Below are positions 56,853 through 64,000 of a stretch of DNA of 64,000 nt, piece after piece. This DNA comes from Melittangium boletus DSM 14713 (GTDB taxonomy: Bacteria > Myxococcota > Myxococcia > Myxococcales > Myxococcaceae). Made by a program: the position numbers and the translations under genes. Each line of letters begins with the position of its first letter. The first letter of the stretch is position 1. The notes under the pieces were generated by a model, which saw only the letters and a program-made list of their open reading frames with translations, was not told the origin of the DNA and searched no databases. The stretch lies in NCBI RefSeq assembly GCF_002305855.1, contig NZ_CP022163.1, forward strand, positions 4,402,292 through 4,466,291, written 5' to 3'.

Positions 56853-59800
56853 ATGCCTCACCCTGGCGCCGTCCTCTTCTCCCAAGCCCCTTCCGTGTCC
56901 TCCCTTCCACTCCGAATCCTGTTCCCGCTCGTGGTCTGTCTGGCCACGGCTCTCGCCGTCCCCGCCCATGCGGCCCATCCCTTCGCGGACTCCCTGATTC
57001 AGCCTCCCGGGCTGGCGGTGCCACAGCGCGGCTCGCTCGTCGGTTCACTCGCCGGGGTTGCCTTCTCCGCGTCGGACCTCAGCCGGGGGGGGTACACCCT
57101 GGAGTCTCCCTTCGCGGTTCCCTCGGACCAGGGTCCCCTGCTCGCCCCCATCTTCCCCCAGTACTCGGTGGATCAGGGCATCTCCGAGTGGGGCATGGGC
57201 TGGCAGGCCACGCTCGCGCTGACCCGCTTCCGCGCCGTGGGCTCGCTGGACTACGCCACGGATGGGCTCACGGGCCCCTGGGGTGAGCTCGTCCAAGGCA
57301 CGGATGGGGATTGGTACCCGCGCGGCCTGAGCACGGGCGTGCGCGTCGCGGCCACCGCGGATGGCTTCGTGGCCTATCTGCCCGATGGCACCCGGCAGGT
57401 GTTCGGAGGCGCGGCCCGGGTCCAGAACGCGCGGGGGACTTATTCCTGGCACCTCACCGAGGTGGTGACGGCGACCGGATGGCGCACGTCCCTTGCTTAC
57501 GAAGCCAACGCCTCGGGCCGTCTCTTCCTCAAGACGGTGTCCTTTGGCGGCGTGGGCAATAACACGCAGTACCAGGTGGAGTTTGTCTACGCGCCGGTTC
57601 CGGTGCCCTTCTCCGACTGGCGCTCCTCCCAGGCCCTGGTGCTCGACCGGCGCGTCCAGAAGGTGGTGGTGTCGGGCCGGAGCCATGCGTCGAGCGTGCT
57701 GCGCGAGCGCTGGCATTATGACCTCACCTATCAACAGGAAGCCCTCAGCCCGGCGTTCTTCTTGAAGGACGTCGTCCGGGTGTTCGCCTCGGGTGAGTCC
57801 GAGCCGCCCGTTCGCTACACCTACAACACGGGGACCACGCGGTTGACGTCCGCGCAGTTCCGCTACGTGCCCCAGTTCGATTCCGTGGCGGCGCAGTTGG
57901 GCTGGGATGCCCTCTACCCGACGCGCACGGCGCCCATCGACGTCAACGAGGACGGGCTGGTCGACCTCGAGCACCATGAGAGCAACGTCCTGGCGGTGCA
58001 GGGCCCCACGGGCTTCACCCTGGAGTCGCTGCCGGCCGCGAGCGGTCCCGTCCATTCGGCGTGCCGCTGGGCTCCCTCGGCCGAGAACCCCGTGCGGCAC
58101 CTGATGAAGCTGCGGCCCGAGGACACGGCCTACCGGGTGCTCGATCTGCGCTACGGCGTGACGTCCTCCAGCACCACCCGGCTCACGGTGTGCGAGCGCG
58201 ACGGGGTCGCCGTCCACACCGCCGAGCTGCCGGGCAATCTGGAGTCCGGGCCGAACAACCGTCTGGTGGACCTGGATGGAGATAAACGCCCGGACTTCAT
58301 CGAGGTCTTCAGCGGGGGCTACCAGGTGCTGCCCAACACCAGTACGGCGGCGGGGTATTCCTTCGGGGCGCCCATCCGCCGCGCGCTCTCGCCGCAGTTC
58401 CTGCCGGAGAAGACGTGGCTGCATGACATGAATGGCGATGGGCTGCTGGACATCGTCGCGTACTTCGACCCGGGCCTGGCGGTGTGGTTCGGCCGAGGAG
58501 GACATGAGTTCGCGCCCGAGGCCGTCCTCATGTCCTTCTACGCGGATGGGGCGCTGCTGGGAGACTTGTCGAGCTACCAAATCCACTTCGTCGACGTGAA
58601 CAAGGACGGCGTGTCCGATGCGCTCATCGCGCAGGACTCGCTGGTGTTCATCTTCATCAATGACGGCACGCGCTTTCGCTACATCCGGGTGCCCGCGCTG
58701 CGCACGTTGCTGGGGCTCGTCGCCAGCTACCCCATGGTGGTGGACGTGACGGGCAGCGGGGACACGGAAGTGGCGGTGGTGGAGGCCTTCCAGGGAATGA
58801 CGCAGTCGGTGGCGCTCAACGCGGCGGAGACGGGGCTGCTGCGCACGGCCGACGATGGCAAGGGCACCGTGCTGAGTTTCGAGTACGGCCGGGCCCCGGC
58901 GGAAGCGGGCGTACGCCAACGCGCCACGGTGCTCAAGAAGCTGGTGGTCGACTCGTCGGGTGCGGACCCCGTGACGTACACGTACCAGTACTCCGGTGGG
59001 CGCGTGCACTCCAAGGGGCTGCACCTGCTGGGCTTCGACCAGGTGGTGCGTCAGGCCCCGTCGCTCGTCGAGCAGGTGGGGTTCATCAACGACGATACGT
59101 CCGTGGGACTCTCCGTGTCGTCGTTCGAGTCCGACGCGCGCACGCCGGGCATTGGCCGCTATTCGACCCGGAGTTTCGACCTCGTCTTCTTCCAGGGATT
59201 GCCCTGGCGGCGGCTCAAGGAGGAGCGCTCGGGGTATACGCAGCAGACAGTGGACGGGCCTCTCGTGTCGGAGGAGTTCACGGAGTACCCGGCCTATGAC
59301 GACTCCGAGCTGTGCCCGTCGCGCACGGTGCGCCATACGGCGCAGGGCACGCTCACCACCGAGCGCCGGCGCGCCGTGGTGCCGGGGCTCTCGCGGCACC
59401 TGCACTGTCTGGAGGATCGGCTCATCCTCTCCGGGCAGCACCCCCAGTCCGCGTTCAACTTCCACCATGAGGCCTGGCTGACGCGCAACGCGGTGGGCCT
59501 GGTTCAGCGGGTGCAGAGCGTGGGTGAGGACGGCCTGCTCACGTTGCAGGAGGTGGTGTACCGCTCGGACTTCGCCGTGGAGAGCGTGTCGGTGCCTGGC
59601 CGCGGCACCACGTTCTTCGAGATGGAGCCCGGCAGCTTCCTGCTCCGCAAGGTGACGTCTCCGGACGGCTCCGTGGTGGAAGTGACCGAGCGCGATCCCC
59701 TCACGGACGCCATCCGCGTGCTGTCCAACCAGCACGGGCCCCAGTCCTATACGCAGTCCTTCCGCTATGACGGGCAGGAACGGCTCCAGAAGCAGTGGGA

Positions 59801-62588
59801 CAGCCTGGGGGGCGCGACGGAGTCCAACCCGGCGCTGAGCTTCGCCTACCAATTCGCGACCGTTCAGCGGCCCGCGATGGTGAATATCACCACGCTGGTG
59901 GAGGCCCTGTCCGGAGCGCGGCGGCAATCGGTGGAGTGGAGCACGGCGGCGGGAAGGCAGGTGGCGACCGCCCAGCGCATTCCCGAGGGGTGGGCCTTCG
60001 AGGGCGTGACCACGTTCCACCCGGGTCTCCTGGAGACGCGCGACTACAACCGCCCCACGGAGCCGGCGAGCACCGTCCCGGGGACGGTCACCTACCAGCA
60101 ACTGCACACGGGCTTGCAGTCCGTGGGCATCCGACGCGCCGCGGGCTTTGGCCATGAAGTGGAGGCGCTGTCCAAGCTCCACGCGGATGTGGAGCGGCAG
60201 GTGGTGTCGAGCCTCGGCCTGGACGCGGGCCTGGTGCGGAGCGAATCGCTGGAGAATGGCACCTGGCGGACCCGGGTGTGGCGTAATGGCTCGCGGGAGG
60301 TGGTGCGCCGGGAACAACCGGATGGCACCACCTACCAGTTCGAGCGGGACATGCTCGGCCGCCTGCGCGGTGTGTTGCTGCCGGATGGCAAGCACCATGG
60401 CGTCACCCATGATGCGTATGGCCGGGTGACACAGGTGACGCGCGAGGGGCTGTCCTCGATTGTCTATCACTACGCGCCCATCACCGGGCTCCTGAGCAGC
60501 CGCGTCTTCTACTCGGCCCAGGGAGTGCCCCAGCGCTCGGAGACGTGGACGTACGACGCCATCGGGCGCAGGTCAGTGGAACTGCACACGGACCTCATCC
60601 ACGGGACGACCCAGAGCTACCGCTTCTTCTACGACGGAGCGCTTCCGGGCATGCCGAGCAGGCGCACGCACCTGGGCGCCCTGTCGGCGGTGCAGGGGGA
60701 TGGCTACCTCAAGACGTTCGACCACCGCGCGGATGGCAAGCTCTCCCTGTTCACGTTGCGCCTGGATGGCTGGCGTACCGTGGAGTCTCAATTCCAATAC
60801 GCGGCCGATGGAGAGCCGACGTGGTCGTCCACCACCGTGCGGGAGGCGGACGGCTCGGTGCTGTCCACCTCCACCACGCAACAGCGGTGGGATGCCCATG
60901 GCCGGTTGAGCGAGGTGCTGCGCAATGGCGTTTCGCTGGCCACCTTCGGCTACGACGGGAACGGTCAGGCCTCGTGGGCGTCCTTCAACACGGGTGACCA
61001 GATCCAACTCGGGTACGATCCGCTGACCCGCCGCCGGTTGTCCCTGGCGCAGACGGCGGTGGCGGGATGGAATGCCTCCTCCGCTCAGCGGCTCGACGCG
61101 CGAGGCTTCCTGGCGCGGGAGTCCCTGGTCGTCGGCGGCAAGAACCTGCTGCGGTTCTATGACTACTCGGCGCAGGGCTTCCTCACCCATGCCCAGGACG
61201 CGGAGAACGCCTACTCGTACACGTTCGACGGCGCGGGCCTCCCCCTGAGTGTCGAGGATGCGAATGGACATCGCGATCTCATCGCGGGCAGTGGCTCACT
61301 CACAGCGGGCGGCACGACGTACACCTTCGACGCGCTCGGACGCACCATCACCAAGGGGGACCTGACGTTCGAGTACGGGCCCAATGGCCACCTCGCGCGC
61401 GCCACTCGGGGCACGAGCGAGTGGGGCTACCTGTACGACGAGGCGGGTCAGCGCCTGATGAAGTTCGAGGGCGGTATCCCCGTGGCGGCCTATCTGGAGA
61501 GCGGTGGCTACCTGGACGCGAATGACCTCACCGAGCCGTTCAGATTCGCTGGGCAACTGGTGGGCCTCGTGCGGGGCGGTTCCTTCCAGTTGCTCGCCGC
61601 GGACATGAGGGGTTCGCTCATGGCGGACCAGGATGGCACGGCGCGGTTGGCCTCGCCCTTCGGTCACCGGAGCGTGCATCCGGACAATGCCGCCGTCGTG
61701 GACTACGTGCAGAAGGGCTACGACGCGGACCTGGGGCTCGTGCGCATGGGCGTGCGCGACTACGACCCGTCCATCAACCGCTTCCTCACGTCGGATCCGC
61801 TCTTCCTGGAGGAGCCGGAGCGGTGCGTGACGAGTCCCGTGGAATGCAACCTGTACGGCTACGCCCGGAACAACCCGCTGCGCTACGACGATCCCAGCGG
61901 CAAGGGGGCGAAGGAGTTCTTCCAGGGCCTGGCCATGGGGACCACCGCGGCGTTGCTCCCCGCGGGTTCTCTGTTGCCGGTGCCACAGGAGCAGCACGAG
62001 CACTTCTATGTGGGTTATGCGGCCGCCATGACGGCGGGGGGGATCGTCGAGACGATCCAAGGCATCGGGACGATGATGTCCGGTGCTGGAATGGTCGGTG
62101 GTGGTGGCGCCGCGAGCGCCACGGGTGTGGGCGCGGTCGTGGGCGTGCCGGCCGCGGCCACTGGCGTGGTGGTGATTGGGCTCGGGGCGGCGATCTCCAC
62201 CGATGGCGTGGCGGATGTCCGCAAGGGCTTTGAAGTGATGCAGATGTCCAACAAGGCGGGGGCGGGGGGTGGATCGGCTCCGCAGAAGCAAGCGCCCGGA
62301 CGTAATACCCAGCCCGCTGGGACGAGAACGAAGAACCGTCTGCCCGAGGGGCGCAATGGGGATGTGGGTCCCGCCGATGGCGTCCTCGAGAAACGAAATC
62401 CCCAGACCGGTGAGCTGCAACAGCAGCGCCGGTATGATTCTCAAGGCAAACCGGTGAAGGATATTGATTATGGACATGATCATGGAGCGGGAGATCCGCA
62501 CGTCCATGATTGGACCTATGAATCACCTCAGGCGCCGAATCCGTCGCGGCAACCTGGGCGTCCGCTCCAGCAGGGAGAGACCTTGTGA
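56853..62588 (+). CDS. Rhs-family polymorphic toxin with FG-GAP/VCBS N-terminal region
   Basis: A 1911-residue exported protein. Signal peptide at residues 1-~41 (LPLRILFPLVVCLATALAVPAHA). The first ~650 residues contain FG-GAP/VCBS-like Ca-binding loops (DVNEDGLVDLEHH, DLDGDKRPDFIEVF, DMNGDGLLDIVAYF). The RHS/YD repeats run ~700-1660, ending in the core terminator NRFLTSDPLFLEEPE and NLYGYARNNPLRYDDPSG (~1664-1682). Beyond it is a variable tip of ~228 residues: a Gly/Ala-rich hydrophobic stretch, then a Lys/Arg-rich linker and a final HDHG/PHVHDW segment (~1870-1890) likely to be the toxin. The downstream gene overlaps as GTGA and is the immunity candidate. Confidence 0.9.
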   Translation: MPHPGAVLFSQAPSVSSLPLRILFPLVVCLATALAVPAHAAHPFADSLIQPPGLAVPQRGSLVGSLAGVAFSASDLSRGGYTLESPFAVPSDQGPLLAPIFPQYSVDQGISEWGMGWQATLALTRFRAVGSLDYATDGLTGPWGELVQGTDGDWYPRGLSTGVRVAATADGFVAYLPDGTRQVFGGAARVQNARGTYSWHLTEVVTATGWRTSLAYEANASGRLFLKTVSFGGVGNNTQYQVEFVYAPVPVPFSDWRSSQALVLDRRVQKVVVSGRSHASSVLRERWHYDLTYQQEALSPAFFLKDVVRVFASGESEPPVRYTYNTGTTRLTSAQFRYVPQFDSVAAQLGWDALYPTRTAPIDVNEDGLVDLEHHESNVLAVQGPTGFTLESLPAASGPVHSACRWAPSAENPVRHLMKLRPEDTAYRVLDLRYGVTSSSTTRLTVCERDGVAVHTAELPGNLESGPNNRLVDLDGDKRPDFIEVFSGGYQVLPNTSTAAGYSFGAPIRRALSPQFLPEKTWLHDMNGDGLLDIVAYFDPGLAVWFGRGGHEFAPEAVLMSFYADGALLGDLSSYQIHFVDVNKDGVSDALIAQDSLVFIFINDGTRFRYIRVPALRTLLGLVASYPMVVDVTGSGDTEVAVVEAFQGMTQSVALNAAETGLLRTADDGKGTVLSFEYGRAPAEAGVRQRATVLKKLVVDSSGADPVTYTYQYSGGRVHSKGLHLLGFDQVVRQAPSLVEQVGFINDDTSVGLSVSSFESDARTPGIGRYSTRSFDLVFFQGLPWRRLKEERSGYTQQTVDGPLVSEEFTEYPAYDDSELCPSRTVRHTAQGTLTTERRRAVVPGLSRHLHCLEDRLILSGQHPQSAFNFHHEAWLTRNAVGLVQRVQSVGEDGLLTLQEVVYRSDFAVESVSVPGRGTTFFEMEPGSFLLRKVTSPDGSVVEVTERDPLTDAIRVLSNQHGPQSYTQSFRYDGQERLQKQWDSLGGATESNPALSFAYQFATVQRPAMVNITTLVEALSGARRQSVEWSTAAGRQVATAQRIPEGWAFEGVTTFHPGLLETRDYNRPTEPASTVPGTVTYQQLHTGLQSVGIRRAAGFGHEVEALSKLHADVERQVVSSLGLDAGLVRSESLENGTWRTRVWRNGSREVVRREQPDGTTYQFERDMLGRLRGVLLPDGKHHGVTHDAYGRVTQVTREGLSSIVYHYAPITGLLSSRVFYSAQGVPQRSETWTYDAIGRRSVELHTDLIHGTTQSYRFFYDGALPGMPSRRTHLGALSAVQGDGYLKTFDHRADGKLSLFTLRLDGWRTVESQFQYAADGEPTWSSTTVREADGSVLSTSTTQQRWDAHGRLSEVLRNGVSLATFGYDGNGQASWASFNTGDQIQLGYDPLTRRRLSLAQTAVAGWNASSAQRLDARGFLARESLVVGGKNLLRFYDYSAQGFLTHAQDAENAYSYTFDGAGLPLSVEDANGHRDLIAGSGSLTAGGTTYTFDALGRTITKGDLTFEYGPNGHLARATRGTSEWGYLYDEAGQRLMKFEGGIPVAAYLESGGYLDANDLTEPFRFAGQLVGLVRGGSFQLLAADMRGSLMADQDGTARLASPFGHRSVHPDNAAVVDYVQKGYDADLGLVRMGVRDYDPSINRFLTSDPLFLEEPERCVTSPVECNLYGYARNNPLRYDDPSGKGAKEFFQGLAMGTTAALLPAGSLLPVPQEQHEHFYVGYAAAMTAGGIVETIQGIGTMMSGAGMVGGGGAASATGVGAVVGVPAAATGVVVIGLGAAISTDGVADVRKGFEVMQMSNKAGAGGGSAPQKQAPGRNTQPAGTRTKNRLPEGRNGDVGPADGVLEKRNPQTGELQQQRRYDSQGKPVKDIDYGHDHGAGDPHVHDWTYESPQAPNPSRQPGRPLQQGETL

Positions 62589-62983
62589 GTGCATCTCGTC
62601 TGACCGTGCATGACTCGGAAGTGGTGGCGGTGGAGAACCACCGGGAAGCGAAGAAGCTGACGTTGCGGCTGCGGATGCCCGATGGCGCGGCCGCCTTCCT
62701 GGAGTTCCTGGGCGTGGAGGACCTGGAACTGGGGCCGTTTCGCGAGCAGAACGTCCTGCTCGACTTGTACGTCTGGTCCGCTTCGCGCGAGGGAACGCGA
62801 GAGCGGTGTCAGGAGCTGGAATTTCCGTCGACCAGCACGAGAGCCGTCCTGGCGGGTGAACTGGTCCTCTACGAGATTGATGCTTCTGTCGGCCTGGGTG
62901 GGTACGTCCTCGCGAAAAAGGCGAGGGGGGCCATCGGGCGAGAGGCCGATCCAGAAGGGCTGGTCTTCCATTTCTTCAGTTAG
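62585..62983 (+). CDS. Probable immunity protein for the Rhs toxin
   Basis: A 132-residue protein starting at GTG 62585, overlapping the toxin stop by 4 bases (GTGA). Predicted alpha/beta, acidic (EDLELGPFREQNVLLDLYVW, EIDASVGLGGYVL), no signal peptide, so cytoplasmic. Position right behind a polymorphic toxin and absence of any recognised enzymatic motif make it the immunity partner. The family is not recognised. Confidence 0.7.
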   Translation: MSASRLTVHDSEVVAVENHREAKKLTLRLRMPDGAAAFLEFLGVEDLELGPFREQNVLLDLYVWSASREGTRERCQELEFPSTSTRAVLAGELVLYEIDASVGLGGYVLAKKARGAIGREADPEGLVFHFFS

Positions 62984-63286
62984 AGCGCCGCCAGCGCGAG
63001 GGGCACCCCCGCGAGCCTCACGGCTTCCACCCACCGCGCCCAGGGGCGTCCTTCCAGGATGCCCCCGTGCCCTCCCAGTGAGGCGAGGAACCAGGCGGTG
63101 AACGCGAGCTTCACGGGGAAGGACAGCGCTCCTCCCCGGAAGAGGAAGAGGACGGTCACGAACTGCGTCAGGATGCCCACGACCGTCATGTAGAGCTCCA
63201 CCCGGCGCGGAGGGGTACACCTCGAACCGGGGACGGCCGGGTGGCACGTCCAGGTGCGCGGGCTCCACGCCGGGTGGGTGCCACTC
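62980..63286 (-). pseudogene. Decayed C-terminal remnant of a sterol-desaturase-like membrane protein
   Basis: On the minus strand the C-terminal ~70 residues of a membrane protein read MELYMTVVGILTQFVTVLFLFRGGALSFP then GGILEGRPWARWVEAVRL, resembling the tail of sterol desaturase/alkylglycerol monooxygenase-like proteins. Just upstream the matching sequence RPRFEVYPSAP lies in a different frame, so at least one frameshift separates them and no start is left. Upstream it meets the SNF2-end copy at 63287. Family assignment is tentative. Confidence 0.5.
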
Positions 63287-63381
63287 GGAGAAGAAGCGCG
63301 CCCTGTTCGAGGCGGCCCTGAGCGGAGGCCTCCGCGGCCACGACCATCACCCGGGACGACCTGCTGGAGTTATTCGCCTGA
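63287..63381 (+). repeat. Second copy of the 3' end of the SNF2 gene
   Basis: These 95 bases match 56675-56768 with about 6 substitutions and one single-base insertion (GCGGAG against GCGAG), and end at the same TGA. The copy is out of frame and not expressed as a gene. Together with the true 3' end it brackets the Rhs toxin/immunity cassette as an imperfect direct repeat. Confidence 0.85.
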
Positions 63382-63661
63382 GCAGGTGGGCAGACCTGGA
63401 TTTCTCGTCTGCCCTGACTGTGCGGCATGGCTTTCTCCATGTTTGAGAGTGGAGAGATTCGACCGGTTTTTCCATTAGAAGGCTGAATCAGTTCAATAGA
63501 TGAATCTCGTGTAAGTGTGAAAATTTCACACTCCAAGGGCATTCTTCTTCACCTGTGACTGCTGTATCTCCCGCGACCGTTTTGGTGATTCCCGGGGGGG
63601 AATAGGTCGGCCTCGATCAATGAGGCACTCCCTCCGTGGATGTTCGTGAGGGGGACGTTTC
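63382..63661. other. AT-richer intergenic region at cassette edge
   Basis: About 280 bases after the SNF2-end copy are clearly less GC-rich than the rest of the window and should hold the promoter of the lipoprotein gene that follows. GTGTGAAAATTTCACAC (63514-63530) is a 17-base perfect palindrome around a central A and is the best operator candidate in the stretch. Confidence 0.5.
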
Positions 63662-64000
63662 GTGAAACGCGGTCAGTGGTTGTGGTGGGTTGGATGTGTC
63701 CTGTGGCTCGCGGGTTGTGGTTCCGTTGATGCTACCGAGGCCGAGAATCAACCAAGTCAAAGCGAGCAATCCGTGGTGAGTTCCGCTTGTACGGCCGAGT
63801 CGCTCTCGTGGCCGACGGGAACTTCACCTGACTCGAATGCCTGCGGGGGCCCTCAGGAATGGTTGCTCAAATGTTACAATCAGAAATCCAATGACTCTCA
63901 CTGTCCGGTGACGGGGCGCGTTCCCCGGCCGAAGACGTGTTACGAGTCGTGCGATGTTGTCACGGGCTACCATGACGAGCCGCATTTCGCGGTCCTCGAG
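63662..64000 (+). CDS. Lipoprotein, truncated by window end
   Basis: The frame opens with GTG at 63662, after an AGGGGG ribosome binding site ~8 bases upstream. It encodes MKRGQWLWWVGCVLWLAGCG with lipobox LAGC, followed by a polar linker (ENQPSQSEQS) and a Cys-containing domain (CYNQKSNDSHC, CYESCD). It has no stop before base 64000, so at least 113 residues are coded here. No family recognised. Confidence 0.75.
   Translation, partial: MKRGQWLWWVGCVLWLAGCGSVDATEAENQPSQSEQSVVSSACTAESLSWPTGTSPDSNACGGPQEWLLKCYNQKSNDSHCPVTGRVPRPKTCYESCDVVTGYHDEPHFAVLE

Noticed and set aside
53025..56978. 1317-residue frame on the minus strand antisense to the SNF2 gene
   Set aside because: His/Arg/Leu-rich antisense shadow; the plus-strand frame has full helicase motifs.
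57045..60470. 1141-residue frame on the minus strand antisense to the Rhs gene
   Set aside because: Antisense shadow without recognisable domain.
62980..63201. 73-residue frame as an intact small membrane protein gene
   Set aside because: Sequence resembles only the tail of a longer membrane protein, and the upstream part continues in another frame.
63254..63478. 74-residue frame on the plus strand over the SNF2-end copy
   Set aside because: It is the out-of-frame remnant of the SNF2 3' end fused to flanking sequence.

Overview
The window is high-GC DNA that reads as a myxobacterial chromosome, most like the Cystobacter/Archangium branch. This is judged from gene content: several Ser/Thr kinases, a DUF2381 protein beside a kinase, a double-CXXCG paralog family protein, FHA-sigma54 activators, DUF4476, many Cys-anchored lipoproteins and a self-contained chemosensory operon. 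Genus is not provable from sequence alone. No rRNA, tRNA, CRISPR array or intact insertion sequence was seen.

Layout. 1-5.5 kb (minus strand): a lone response regulator, then a two-gene operon of a Schlafen-type AlbA_2 ATP-binding protein and a 1156-residue protein joining a cyclase-like N-terminus, a NACHT NTPase, HEAT-like helices and a C-terminal half that reads as an ECF sigma factor. This operon is the strongest novelty candidate. 5.6-11 kb: cupin, cold-shock protein with a clear terminator, DUF4476 protein, TerB-like protein, FHA-sigma54 activator, and a lipoprotein pair one of which has a JAB-like HNHP motif. 11-17.8 kb: two Ser/Thr kinases, both carrying degenerate cyclase-like regions, flanking a large lipoprotein. 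17.8-23.4 kb: a Fur-type iron acquisition block (TonB receptor, PepSY reductase-like membrane protein, TonB, PiuC dioxygenase) with two identical 7-1-7 Fur boxes. 23.4-36.4 kb: mixed genes, including a PhnD-like/PAS histidine kinase, a Kelch protein, an orphan SitI6-like immunity protein, a kinase with a nested lipoprotein, DUF2381, an M24 peptidase, NDH-2, a di-heme peroxidase and an outer-membrane protein.

36.7-42.6 kb is a tightly overlapping chemosensory operon (receiver, CheW, CheW, globin-coupled receptor, CheA-receiver hybrid, CheB) with no cheR. 42.6-46.7 kb holds lipoproteins and an unusual peptidoglycan-binding/barrel-like protein with a 23-bp palindrome just upstream. 46.8-53.1 kb holds aldehyde/alcohol dehydrogenases, DUF779, and a radical SAM/DUF4130-UdgX DNA repair pair. 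53.1-64 kb holds a SWIM-SNF2 helicase followed by a 1911-residue Rhs polymorphic toxin and its probable immunity gene. That cassette is bounded on the right by a decayed desaturase-like remnant and a 95-bp second copy of the SNF2 3' end, which suggests acquisition by recombination. The window ends inside a lipoprotein gene.
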